Assembly (NCBI GenBank): GCA_964484795.1
Contig: CAZAFN010000006.1
Coordinates: 3,533 to 67,532, forward strand
Reading direction: 5' to 3'
Length of the DNA stretch: 64,000 bases
Source of the DNA: CAZAFN01 sp964484795
Lineage (GTDB): Bacteria > Pseudomonadota > Alphaproteobacteria > Methylaequorales > Methylaequoraceae
Shown: positions 26,490 to 35,087 of the stretch, one piece after another
How the letters are laid out: every line of letters begins with the position of its first letter
How positions within the stretch are numbered: the first letter of the stretch is position 1
The notes under the pieces: model-generated
What the model was told of the DNA's origin: nothing
The model's database searches: none
What the model saw: only the letters and a program-made list of their open reading frames with translations
Made by a program: the position numbers and the translations under genes

Positions 26490-26935
26490 AAAAAAATTAC
26501 ATTGAATCAGTTCTTGGCATTTTAACTCTTATTGTGGCAATTTCATTTTTTTTAAAACTTGTAGATGCAAACACAATGAATTCTTCCAATCAATCTTATT
26601 CATTAAAAGCTAAATTTCTAAAAGTTGGAGGTATTATGATAGGTAATGACGTTAAATTACGTGGAGTTAAGGTTGGTGTTGTCAATAATGTTAAATTAGA
26701 TGATGATTTTTTTGCTGTCGTTGAATTTAAAATTTATTCTAATGTAAAAATTCCAAGAAGTAGTAAAATCTCAGTTTCAAGTGATGGAATTCTTGGTAAC
26801 AAATATCTATCTATTCTACCTGGGGAAATCATAGATGGTGATTTTTTAGCTGAATTTGATGAAATTACAAATGTTGCAGATTACGAATCTATTGAAGATC
26901 AAGTTAGTAAGATAATTTTTCTAGCTACCCAGTAA
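26486..26935 (+). CDS. mlaD: MlaD/MCE-domain protein, second copy
   Basis: This 149-residue protein has an N-terminal membrane helix (about 5-25) and an MCE domain closer to canonical MlaD, with G-N-D-V-K-L-R-G-V-K-V-G-V-V and S-S-D-G-I-L-G-N-K-Y-L-S-I. It overlaps the first copy by four bases. Usually one such gene lies between the NDUFA12-like and DUF2155 genes in alphaproteobacteria; two divergent copies could form a mixed ring. Confidence 0.9.
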   Translation: MKKNYIESVLGILTLIVAISFFLKLVDANTMNSSNQSYSLKAKFLKVGGIMIGNDVKLRGVKVGVVNNVKLDDDFFAVVEFKIYSNVKIPRSSKISVSSDGILGNKYLSILPGEIIDGDFLAEFDEITNVADYESIEDQVSKIIFLATQ

Positions 26936-26939
26936 TTTT

Positions 26940-27164
26940 ATGCGAAAAAAAACCCCTTCTGAGCTTTTGTGGATTGATAAGGAAAAGAAAGTTATTTCTT
27001 GTGATGAAACAAACAAAGTGTTAAACGAAAACTTTTCTGAAGTTTGTTCAATCATTCAAAATGCTCTTGACGATGCAATGTTGTTGGGATGTGATGAATC
27101 TGATTTTAAGGATAAAATTAAAAAATTAACTGAAAATCTCAAATTTTCTATAGGAAAAAGATAA
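26940..27164 (+). CDS. Small conserved-looking protein of unknown function
   Basis: This 74-residue soluble protein has no signal peptide or membrane segment. It begins with M-R-K-K-T-P-S-E-L-L-W-I-D-K-E-K-K-V and has an acidic helical middle with N-A-L-D-D-A-M-L-L-G. Similar short proteins occur in alphaproteobacteria by my recollection, without an assigned function. Spacing of 4 bases from mlaD and 1 base to the DUF2155 gene puts it firmly in the operon. Confidence 0.7.
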   Translation: MRKKTPSELLWIDKEKKVISCDETNKVLNENFSEVCSIIQNALDDAMLLGCDESDFKDKIKKLTENLKFSIGKR

Positions 27165-27165
27165 G

Positions 27166-27558
27166 TTGGGATTAATAAAAAAAAAATTAATTTTTTTAAT
27201 CTTTCTTTTTTCTACTTCTACTTTTTCCGAAGAAATTGAATGCCAAGGAGCTGTAATAAGAATATTGAATAAAATTACTACGGAAAAAGTTTTTTATACA
27301 ATACCTTTGTCACAAACACTTGAATTAAATAATGCTAATATAGTTGTTTACCGATGTTTAAAAATTGATCAAAATGGAAAAAATGATGAGATTGCTTTGA
27401 TTTCCCATGAGACTATTTCGGACAAAAAAAAATTTTTTGGATGGATATTTAAATCTTCACAATATTTAAATATACCAATAAACCCTGTATATGACGTTAA
27501 ACTCCAAGAATGTCTTATTAAGGACCCTCTTTTTTTAAAAGATAGAGAATCTATCTAA
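27166..27558 (+). CDS. DUF2155 domain protein, exported
   Basis: This 130-residue protein starts at TTG and has a signal peptide (hydrophobic core at about residues 8-20, cleavage near S-T-F-S-E-E). The mature part matches DUF2155: a conserved start with A-V-I-R-I-L-N-K-I-T, F-F-G-W-I-F-K-S-S near residue 92 and P-V-Y-D-V-K-L-Q-E-C near the C-terminus. Its position after mlaD and before aat is a recurrent alphaproteobacterial arrangement. It may be a periplasmic factor linked to membrane lipid or respiratory functions, but no role is known. Confidence 0.87.
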   Translation: MGLIKKKLIFLIFLFSTSTFSEEIECQGAVIRILNKITTEKVFYTIPLSQTLELNNANIVVYRCLKIDQNGKNDEIALISHETISDKKKFFGWIFKSSQYLNIPINPVYDVKLQECLIKDPLFLKDRESI

Positions 27559-28189
27559 AATATTCTAATAGATTCATTTTAAGCTTATCTGGAAAATTAG
27601 CTTTTTTGAAGGAATTCTCTTTAAGAATATTTAAATACTCATTTCTTAAAATTCTTGTTGTTCCAAATTGTCGCAAGTGATCTGAATAAAATTGAGTGTC
27701 AATAATTTTAAACCCTCCTTCCTTTAAATATGCTGCTAGGTAAACCATTGAAATTTTACTTGCATTTTTTTTGAGACTAAACATACTTTCACCACAAAAA
27801 ATTTGGCCTAGAATAACTCCATACAAGCCACCAATTAATTTTTTTTTATAATAACATTCAATTGATTTGGCTTTTCCAATCTTATGTAATTTAACATAAT
27901 TCTTAATTATTTCTGAATTTATCCATGATGTTTTTCTATTTTTATTTTTTGCACATAAAGTTATTACTTTTTCAAAATTTTTATTTGCTTTAATTTCATA
28001 TAAATCTTTTTTTAAACTTTTTTTTAAACTTTTGGAAAATTTAAAATCACTCAAATTGATTATTCCCCTTTCTTCCGGCTCAATCCAACAAATATTAGGG
28101 TTATCCATAGAGTCTGCCATTGGGAATAATCCATCGTAATATGCTTGCATTAAAATTTTAGGTGAAATCAGTTCACTAAGAAATGTCAT
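27551..28189 (-). CDS. aat: Leucyl/phenylalanyl-tRNA-protein transferase
   Basis: This 212-residue enzyme has Y-Y-D-G-L-F-P-M-A near residue 17, then W-I-E-P-E-E-R-G-I, and the core I-E-C-Y-Y-K-K-K-L-I-G-G-L-Y-G-V followed by F-C-G-E-S-M-F. It adds Leu or Phe to N-terminal Lys/Arg of proteins, creating N-degrons that ClpS and ClpA (both in this window) recognise. It is the last gene of an accB-accC-aat unit and overlaps DUF2155 by eight bases tail-to-tail. Confidence 0.95.
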   Translation of the reverse strand: MTFLSELISPKILMQAYYDGLFPMADSMDNPNICWIEPEERGIINLSDFKFSKSLKKSLKKDLYEIKANKNFEKVITLCAKNKNRKTSWINSEIIKNYVKLHKIGKAKSIECYYKKKLIGGLYGVILGQIFCGESMFSLKKNASKISMVYLAAYLKEGGFKIIDTQFYSDHLRQFGTTRILRNEYLNILKENSFKKANFPDKLKMNLLEYFR

Positions 28190-29527
28190 TTATGATGATT
28201 GTGTGTTTTCAACCCAACTAATATTAAAATTTCCATCCGAGAAGTCTTTTTCATTAATTATGTCTATTAGTAAAGGAATATTAGTTTCAACACCTTCAAT
28301 TACGTATTCATTTAAAGCTCTTTTTAATCTCATTATAGACTCCTTTCTGCTTTTTCCTGTGGAAATTATTTTAGATAAAAGACCATCATAAAATGAGGTA
28401 ATGTTACATCCAGTATATAATGATGAATCAATTCTAATTCCGGGGCCACCAGGAGAATGATAAGTTTTAACTATACCTGTGGATGGGAATAGAGTAATTG
28501 GATTTTCAGCATTTATTCTGCATTCAATTGAATGACCTGTTCTAACTATTTGTTTTTGATTTATAGACAATGATTCTCCGGATGCAATATTTATTTGTTC
28601 TTTTACGACATCAAGACTGTAAGTTTCCTCAGTTATGGTATGTTCAACTTGTAACCTGGTATTCATTTCTATGAAGAAAAATTCTCCCTGACTATAGAGA
28701 TATTCTACAGTTCCTAAGCTGTAGAACCCAATTTTCTCCATTGCTCTTAATGTTAGATCACAAATTTTTTTTCTCTCAGAATCAGTAATTCCAGGGCTTG
28801 GGCATTCTTCTATTATTTTTTGACTTCTTCTTTGTATGGAACATTCTCTCTCACCTGCGTGGATAATGTTTCCCTTTTTATCTCCAATTATTTGAACCTC
28901 AATATGCCTAGGGCTTTCTATAAACTTTTCAATATAAACGTTATCATTTCCAAAACTTTGTGCAGCCTCTTTTTTAGCCAGCACAAAATTATCCTTCAAA
29001 TCTTCCTCAGAAAATACTTTTTTAATACCTCTTCCGCCACCACCATTGGTAGCTTTTATAATAATCGGAAAACCAATTTTTCTTGCAATTTCTTTTGCAT
29101 CTGAAAAACTTTTAATATTTGATTCGCTTCCAGGAACAGTAGGGAGTCCAATTTCTTTTGCTAATAGTTTTGCCTTAATTTTGTTAGCCATCTTTTCAAT
29201 ATGTTCAGTGTTGGGACCTATAAAATTAAAACCGTGGTCATTAACAATCTTTGCAAAATTAAAGTTTTCTGAGAGCATTCCAATTCCTGGATGTATTGCA
29301 TCTACGTTAGCTATGGTTGCTGCTGAAATTATAGTTGGAATATTTAAATATGAATCTTTTATCTGAGGTGGTCCAATGCAAACACTTTCATCAGCTAAGC
29401 GAACAAACATTTCTTTTTCATCAACTGTTGAATGAACTACAACAGTCTTAATATCAAGTTCTTTGCATGCTCTTAAAATACGTAATGCTGATTCGCCACG
29501 ATTAGCCACTAAAATTTTTTTTAGCAT
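28190..29527 (-). CDS. accC: Biotin carboxylase subunit of acetyl-CoA carboxylase
   Basis: This 445-residue ATP-grasp enzyme starts I-L-V-A-N-R-G-E and has the Gly-rich lid loop K-A-T-N-G-G-G-G-R-G-I-K near residue 165. The E-M-N-T-R-L-Q-V-E-H active-site motif is near 290. It carboxylates biotin on AccB, the first step of fatty acid synthesis. It shares one base with the accB stop and lies one base before aat. A biotin synthase gene lies elsewhere in this window. Confidence 0.97.
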   Translation of the reverse strand: MLKKILVANRGESALRILRACKELDIKTVVVHSTVDEKEMFVRLADESVCIGPPQIKDSYLNIPTIISAATIANVDAIHPGIGMLSENFNFAKIVNDHGFNFIGPNTEHIEKMANKIKAKLLAKEIGLPTVPGSESNIKSFSDAKEIARKIGFPIIIKATNGGGGRGIKKVFSEEDLKDNFVLAKKEAAQSFGNDNVYIEKFIESPRHIEVQIIGDKKGNIIHAGERECSIQRRSQKIIEECPSPGITDSERKKICDLTLRAMEKIGFYSLGTVEYLYSQGEFFFIEMNTRLQVEHTITEETYSLDVVKEQINIASGESLSINQKQIVRTGHSIECRINAENPITLFPSTGIVKTYHSPGGPGIRIDSSLYTGCNITSFYDGLLSKIISTGKSRKESIMRLKRALNEYVIEGVETNIPLLIDIINEKDFSDGNFNISWVENTQSS

Positions 29528-29961
29528 TATTCTATTAATATTAGTGGTTCACCAAATTCAACTGGAGTTTCATTTTTTATGAAAATCTTTTTTATTATTC
29601 CATCTTTATCAGCTTTAATTTCATTCATTGTTTTCATTGCTTCAATGATTAGCAACACTTGACCAATTTTTACGTTTTGACCAATCTCAATAAATGATTT
29701 TGCACCAGGTTCAGGGGATAAATAAGCTGTGCCAACAAGTGGGGATTTCAATGCTTTATCTGTGTTTGTGTGTTTGTCTTTGTTAGGAGTCTCTTTTATA
29801 ATTTTCGGAGTATTGGTTGTGCTATTATATTCAGCAAACTGCTTTTTTAATTTAAATGTAAATTTTCCATCAGAAATTTCTAATTCTGATAAATTGTTTT
29901 TTTCCATAATTTTAGAAAGTTCACTTATTTCGTTTAGTGTTTTGTTGTCAAATTTAGGCAT
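29527..29961 (-). CDS. accB: Biotin carboxyl carrier protein of acetyl-CoA carboxylase
   Basis: This 144-residue protein has a helical N-terminus, a variable linker (about 45-75) and the C-terminal biotinyl domain with E-A-M-K-T-M-N-E near residue 105, where the Lys is biotinylated. Most homologues have Leu or Val before Met-Asn; Thr is a mild variant. It forms accB-accC with the downstream gene and follows aroQ by 3 bases, the standard alphaproteobacterial order. Confidence 0.96.
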   Translation of the reverse strand: MPKFDNKTLNEISELSKIMEKNNLSELEISDGKFTFKLKKQFAEYNSTTNTPKIIKETPNKDKHTNTDKALKSPLVGTAYLSPEPGAKSFIEIGQNVKIGQVLLIIEAMKTMNEIKADKDGIIKKIFIKNETPVEFGEPLILIE

Positions 29962-29964
29962 CGA

Positions 29965-30396
29965 TTATTTTATTAAAAATTTAAATGAATTTATTGCTAT
30001 TTGATAAACATCAGTACCAAACCCAGCTATAATACCATTTGCAACGGGACTGATAAATGAATTTTTTCTAAAATCCTCTCGTTTATAGATGTTTGAAATG
30101 TGAACTTCAATAATGGGAATTTTTACAATTTTAAGTGAATCGTGAATTGCGATTGATGTGTGAGTAAAGGCACCTGCATTAATTATTAAACCATCAAAAT
30201 TTTTAGAATTTTGTATTTTTTCAATTATTTCACTTTCTGAATTACTCTGAAAAAAAGAAACATTAACATTAATTTCTTTTGATAATTTAGTGCATTCGTT
30301 CTCAATGTCCTTAATTGTTTTGTTGCCGTAAATTTCCTTTTCTCTGGTACCAAGTAAATTTAGGTTTGGTCCATTAATAATTAGAATTTTAATCAT
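29965..30396 (-). CDS. aroQ: 3-dehydroquinate dehydratase, type II
   Basis: This 143-residue enzyme is read from the ATG at 30396, giving the normal start I-K-I-L-I-I-N-G-P-N-L-N-L-L-G; a start at 30426 would add ten non-conserved residues. Other signatures are Q-S-N-S-E-S-E near residue 55, I-I-N-A-G-A-F-T-H-T-S near 70 and E-V-H-I-S-N-I near 95. It dehydrates 3-dehydroquinate in the shikimate pathway. It precedes accB and overlaps the end of the protease gene by eight bases. Confidence 0.95.
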   Translation of the reverse strand: MIKILIINGPNLNLLGTREKEIYGNKTIKDIENECTKLSKEINVNVSFFQSNSESEIIEKIQNSKNFDGLIINAGAFTHTSIAIHDSLKIVKIPIIEVHISNIYKREDFRKNSFISPVANGIIAGFGTDVYQIAINSFKFLIK

Positions 30397-31714
30397 TTTC
30401 TTCTCTTTTATTAATTGTGTATTCAAGGTCAGAAATTTTTTTTAACAATACTGGGTCCTTTGAAATTTTTTTTACTCTGTCAATGTGGATTCTAGCATTC
30501 TTAAATTCATTAACCAGCAAAAATTTTTCAGCTAAAGCATATGATGAGTAGTCAAATTTTTTCATTTTACCATAATTTAAACCTAGAAAATGCCAGGCAT
30601 CAACAGGAAATTCATCATTTTTAATGTATGACCACAACAAATTTATAGATTCATTATGACTTTTTTTGCTTCCTTCATAATAAAGGGATTTGGCAAGGAA
30701 TAAGTTAAAGTTTTTTTCTGAAGAATTAATTAAAATTGCATTCCTGAAAGAATTTATTGCGTTGATAATATTTCCATTTTCATAATGAATTTGTCCTTTT
30801 AATTCATGAAAGTATGGATTTTTAGATTCCTTTTCTATACATAAATCAATTAAATCTAGTGCTTCTTTGACCTTGCCAATCTTATAATATCTTAATGAAT
30901 ATGCATAAAGACTTTCTATGTCATTAAAATTTGGGTAGAGCAATTTCAGTGTTTTTTCTTCTAAAAAGAATCCATTTAGTTTAGCTTTGATAAGACTAAA
31001 CCTTTTGTTTAAATTTTTATATGCCTTTGTTTTATATTTTTTTTTCATATTTAGAAGAATGTTTTTTTTTCTTTCTGATGACAATGGATGAGATAGGTAA
31101 TACGGATTAAATTGCTTGAAACTTTCATTTCTTTCAAGTAATTCAAAAAGATCAACCATACCTTGTAATGAGAAGCCAGAGTTTTTTAATAATCTAATTG
31201 CAGTGTGGTCTGCTACCGATTCTTGTGACCTAGAATATGATAGTAAATTAGCCATACCAATTTGTTTTCCACCTAATAGTATTGCTGTGCCTGCCTGAGA
31301 TCCACCACTAGCTCCACTAGCAATTGCACCAACTGCTAGTAATGAAGATAAGATGTTTATCATTGATGTTTTTTCCTGAGCTTTAATTTTTTGAGTAAAA
31401 TGTCCTCCAACCACATGACCTATTTCATGAGCTATAACACCTGCCAACTCATCAACGGTTTTGCTGTCTATTAATAATTTAGTGGTAAAAAAAAAATTTT
31501 GACCTGGAGTTACAAAAGCATTTACATAATTTTTATTGTCTAAATAAAAGTTTAATTTTTCACCGTCTAAATCTAGATTTGCTTTTTTTATTAAAATTTT
31601 TGAAATATCACCAAGAAAATTTTCTGTTTCAGCATCTCTTATTATTCTCAAATCTGAAGCTATCAAATTCTTGAAAAAAAAAGTAATTATTATAAAAACT
31701 GTTAGTAATCTCAT
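30389..31714 (-). CDS. M48 family metalloprotease with TPR repeats (BepA-like), periplasmic
   Basis: This 441-residue protein has a signal peptide (residues 1-20) and a zinc-metalloprotease domain with H-E-I-G-H at 96-100 followed by V-V-G-G-H-F. A small-residue stretch G-A-I-A-S-G-A-S-G-G-S follows near 135. From about residue 240 it has degenerate TPR helices. BepA-type proteins act in outer-membrane protein assembly and quality control in the periplasm. It is the first gene of a run continuing into aroQ-accB-accC-aat, although the functions are unrelated. Confidence 0.88.
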   Translation of the reverse strand: MRLLTVFIIITFFFKNLIASDLRIIRDAETENFLGDISKILIKKANLDLDGEKLNFYLDNKNYVNAFVTPGQNFFFTTKLLIDSKTVDELAGVIAHEIGHVVGGHFTQKIKAQEKTSMINILSSLLAVGAIASGASGGSQAGTAILLGGKQIGMANLLSYSRSQESVADHTAIRLLKNSGFSLQGMVDLFELLERNESFKQFNPYYLSHPLSSERKKNILLNMKKKYKTKAYKNLNKRFSLIKAKLNGFFLEEKTLKLLYPNFNDIESLYAYSLRYYKIGKVKEALDLIDLCIEKESKNPYFHELKGQIHYENGNIINAINSFRNAILINSSEKNFNLFLAKSLYYEGSKKSHNESINLLWSYIKNDEFPVDAWHFLGLNYGKMKKFDYSSYALAEKFLLVNEFKNARIHIDRVKKISKDPVLLKKISDLEYTINKREEND

Positions 31715-31749
31715 ATATATTTAATAATAATTTATACTATTTAATTTTG

Positions 31750-32916
31750 ATGCAAAATAATAATACTTATTTTCCTGCTAAAAGATCTAATATTGACTCA
31801 TTCTTTGTTATGAATGTGCTCTCTAAAGCAAATCGTTTAGAATCTGAAGGAAAAGAAATTTTTCATTTAGAACTTGGTGAACCAGTAGCTAAAACTCCAA
31901 ATGAAGTAAAAAAAGAGATTAAAAAATTAATAAAGCTAAATTTGCCGGGATATACACCCTCAAATGGAATATTGGAATTAAGAAAAAAAATATCAAAATA
32001 TTATAAAAATAATTACTCAGTAGAAATAGATCATAATCAAATCTTTGTAACAACAGGATCTTCGGGAGCTTTTCTTCTAACTTTTTTAGCTTGTTTTGAT
32101 CCTGGAGATAAAGTGGCAATTTTTAGTCCAGTATATCCAGCTTATAGAAATATTCTGAAATCCTTAAACATAGAAGTTATTGAAATAGGTACAGATAAAA
32201 ATAATATTGATTTTATTGATGTAAAAAAAATTACTAAAATTTCTTCTATTAATGGATTGATTATATCAAACCCTAATAACCCTACGGGTCAGGTTTTAAG
32301 CAAAAAAGAATTAAATTATATATATTCATATTGTAAAAAAAATAAAATAATTCTTATTTCTGATGAGATTTACCATGGTATTGAATATGAGAAAAAAGCT
32401 TGTTCAATGCTAAATTTTGGTAAAAATTCAATTGTCATTAATAGCTTTTCAAAGTTTTTTTGTATGCCTGGTTGGCGATTAGGATGGTCTATAGTTCCAA
32501 AGACTTTAGAAAAAAATTTTCTAAAACTGGCTCAGAATCTTTTTATATCATCCAGTAATATTGCACAATTTTCAGCATTAAAATCTTTTGATTCCATAAA
32601 AGAATTAAAAATAAATGTAGAAAATTATAAAATTTCACGAGATATAGTAATTAATGAGTTGTCCAAAATACCTCAAATCAAGTTTTCTAAGCCATATGGT
32701 GGTTTTTATGTATATATAGATATCAGGAAGACAAAACTTGATTCATCTGTCTTGGTTGAAAAGATTCTTCTCGAAACAGGAGTGGCATTAACTCCTGGTA
32801 AAGATTTTGACAAAATTAATGGAAAAAATGCAATTAGACTTTCATTTTCTACAGATAAACAAAAAGTCTTAAAAGCATTAAAAAAATTGATTAAATGGTT
32901 TAAAAGAAATTATTGA
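31750..32916 (+). CDS. PLP-dependent aminotransferase, class I/II (aspartate aminotransferase-like)
   Basis: This 388-residue protein has the fold-type I pattern: N-P-N-N-P-T-G near residue 175, S-D-E-I-Y-H-G-I-E-Y near 205 and the PLP lysine in N-S-F-S-K-F-F-C-M-P-G-W-R-L-G-W near 235. The substrate cannot be fixed; aspartate, alanine or branched-chain preference are all possible. The ATG at 31750 is preferred to a TTG one codon earlier. It stands alone and overlaps RNase E tail-to-tail by seven bases. Confidence 0.9.
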   Translation: MQNNNTYFPAKRSNIDSFFVMNVLSKANRLESEGKEIFHLELGEPVAKTPNEVKKEIKKLIKLNLPGYTPSNGILELRKKISKYYKNNYSVEIDHNQIFVTTGSSGAFLLTFLACFDPGDKVAIFSPVYPAYRNILKSLNIEVIEIGTDKNNIDFIDVKKITKISSINGLIISNPNNPTGQVLSKKELNYIYSYCKKNKIILISDEIYHGIEYEKKACSMLNFGKNSIVINSFSKFFCMPGWRLGWSIVPKTLEKNFLKLAQNLFISSSNIAQFSALKSFDSIKELKINVENYKISRDIVINELSKIPQIKFSKPYGGFYVYIDIRKTKLDSSVLVEKILLETGVALTPGKDFDKINGKNAIRLSFSTDKQKVLKALKKLIKWFKRNY

Positions 32917-34955
32917 CTCCACCAACCCTGTTTTTTTTCACTTTTTTTACTTTTTGCAAAAATTTTCATTTGTTCATCCTTAATGTCAATTTTTCTTTTT
33001 TTGCTTTTTAAATTTTTTTCTAAATTTTTCCCATAATTGAATTCTTTTGCTTTTGCTCTATAACTTATCCTTTTTGGCGAAATATCTGATTTTTTAGAAG
33101 AAATGTGATCCTTTACATTTTTTTTTATTGTTTTTTCCTTATTTTCTAATGGTTTTTTTTCAAAAACCAAAAAATCAGAATAATCATCTGTATCTGTACC
33201 AGTATGACAATTTTTCATTAATATTTCGTTTTTGGTACAGACTAAATATTCTAGATCATCTAACTTAGGGTATCTGGCTAAGTTAATATTTTTAAGTAAG
33301 CCAGTATACAATTTTGACTTTTCTCTTGTTTTATCCAAAATTAAACTGTGAAGTTTTTCACTGGTAAGCACAAAAATATTTTCTTTCGATTTTTCATATT
33401 TAAATTCAAGACAGACTCTTATTAACTGATCCAACAGAAAACTTTCTGATAGAATGCTTCCATACCCATTACAATGTTTACATTTTACAGCACTTGTTGT
33501 ATCGGAACTGACCTTTAATCTTTGTCGTGATAGTTCTAGAAGTCCAAAATTACTTATCCTTCCAATTTGCACTCTAGCTCTGTCATTTTTTGCTAAATCT
33601 TTTAAGCGTCTTTCAACCTTAATATTGTGAGGTCGATCAAGCATATCAATGAAATCAATTACAATTAGACCAGCAAGATCTCTTATTATTATTTGTCTAC
33701 TAATTTCTTCTGCAGCTTCAAGATTAGTTTTAAAAGCAGTATCTTCAATATTTCTTTGCTTAGTAAATCTTCCAGAATTTATATCTATTGCAACTAAAGC
33801 TTCAGTTTGGTTAATGACTAAGTAGCCTCCTGATTTTAAATGAACAATTGGGTTGTAAATATCAATTATCTTTTTTTCAATCCCGTAATCCATAAAGAGT
33901 GAATTTTTTTCTTTATAATTTTTAAGAAACTTTATTGATTGGGGCATAAATTGTTTAACAATTTCTTTTGACTTTAAAAATGTTTTTTTGTCATTTATAA
34001 GAACTTCATCAAACGAATTGTCAAAATAGTCTCTTAATGATCTTTTAATAATATTATCTTCTTCGTGAATCAGACAAGGAGCATTTGATTTTATTGTTTT
34101 TGTGGTAATTTCATTCCAAAGCTTAATCAATGAATTATAATCTCTTTTTATTTCTTTGACACCCATACTCTCGCCTGCCGTTCTGACTATAACTCCCATA
34201 CCTTTTTGGATATTTAGTTTACTTACAACTTCTTTTAGTTTTTTCCTCAATTTTAAATCCACAATTTTTCTAGAAATTCCTCCACCCTTGTTTGTATTTG
34301 GCATTAGCACACAGTATTTCCCAGCTAAAGAGAGTCTAGTTGTTACTGCAGCACCTTTATTTCCTCTTTCTTCTTTAACAACCTGAATTAAAATCACCTG
34401 ATTGCTTTTGATTACTTCTTGGATGCTATATTTTCTATGGTAGATGATTGATCTATTTTTGTTTGAGTTTCTAAAATTCTTTTTTCTTCTCACCCTTGGT
34501 GTTGAATAATCATCAATAGGCTTGTAGTTGAAAAAATCAAATACTTTTGTTAGAAAACCTTTTTCTACAAGTTTAGTGTTTTTCTCATTTTGTTCTTCGT
34601 TGTTTTCATCGTTTTCATCTAAAAAATCGTCATCATCGTCATCATTTTCAACAACCATATTTTTGGAATCTTCTAACTCTTGAGCTAGTAATTTTTTTTT
34701 GTCTGCTGTAGGAATTTTAAAATAATCTGGATGAATCTCGTTGTAAGCTAAAAAGCCATGTTTATTTCCTCCATAATCAACAAAAGCAGCTTGAAGAGAT
34801 GGTTCAACTCTAACTATTTTAGCTAAAAAAATATTTCCTTTTATTCTGTCATTTTTTATTTTTTCTGATTCATAATCAACAAGATTGTTTCCTTCAGTAA
34901 TTGCAATTCTAATATCATCTTTTTGACCCGAATCTATAAACATTTTTTTCTTCAT
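32910..34955 (-). CDS. rne: Ribonuclease E/G
   Basis: This 681-residue endoribonuclease has an S1 domain split by an insert rich in Asp and Glu (about residues 98-125), the 5'-sensor/RNase H-like region, and the DNase I-like catalytic part with I-D-I-N-S-G-R-F near 395 and V-I-D-F-I-D-M near 435. The zinc-link Cys pair is C-K-H-C-N-G near 498. A Lys-rich tail of about 100 residues ends G-W-W-S-Q, like the WW end of alphaproteobacterial RNase E. The tail is short, so degradosome scaffolding may be reduced. It initiates mRNA decay and rRNA processing. Confidence 0.94.
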   Translation of the reverse strand: MKKKMFIDSGQKDDIRIAITEGNNLVDYESEKIKNDRIKGNIFLAKIVRVEPSLQAAFVDYGGNKHGFLAYNEIHPDYFKIPTADKKKLLAQELEDSKNMVVENDDDDDDFLDENDENNEEQNEKNTKLVEKGFLTKVFDFFNYKPIDDYSTPRVRRKKNFRNSNKNRSIIYHRKYSIQEVIKSNQVILIQVVKEERGNKGAAVTTRLSLAGKYCVLMPNTNKGGGISRKIVDLKLRKKLKEVVSKLNIQKGMGVIVRTAGESMGVKEIKRDYNSLIKLWNEITTKTIKSNAPCLIHEEDNIIKRSLRDYFDNSFDEVLINDKKTFLKSKEIVKQFMPQSIKFLKNYKEKNSLFMDYGIEKKIIDIYNPIVHLKSGGYLVINQTEALVAIDINSGRFTKQRNIEDTAFKTNLEAAEEISRQIIIRDLAGLIVIDFIDMLDRPHNIKVERRLKDLAKNDRARVQIGRISNFGLLELSRQRLKVSSDTTSAVKCKHCNGYGSILSESFLLDQLIRVCLEFKYEKSKENIFVLTSEKLHSLILDKTREKSKLYTGLLKNINLARYPKLDDLEYLVCTKNEILMKNCHTGTDTDDYSDFLVFEKKPLENKEKTIKKNVKDHISSKKSDISPKRISYRAKAKEFNYGKNLEKNLKSKKRKIDIKDEQMKIFAKSKKSEKKQGWWSQ

Positions 34956-35087
34956 AATTAATCATTTCCTTAAATCTTTACTAATAATAATTTACAATAT
35001 ACACATAATTTAAAAAAAAAAAATCGTAGATATTGATTTTTTAAAAAAAAAAATACTATATTTAGTATAATTAAAAAATTTTTTAAA

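Noticed and set aside
35053..35068. Inverted repeat ATACTA/TAGTAT upstream of amiC
   Set aside because: Six-base arms in an almost pure A/T spacer are expected by chance; it may simply overlap a -10 box.
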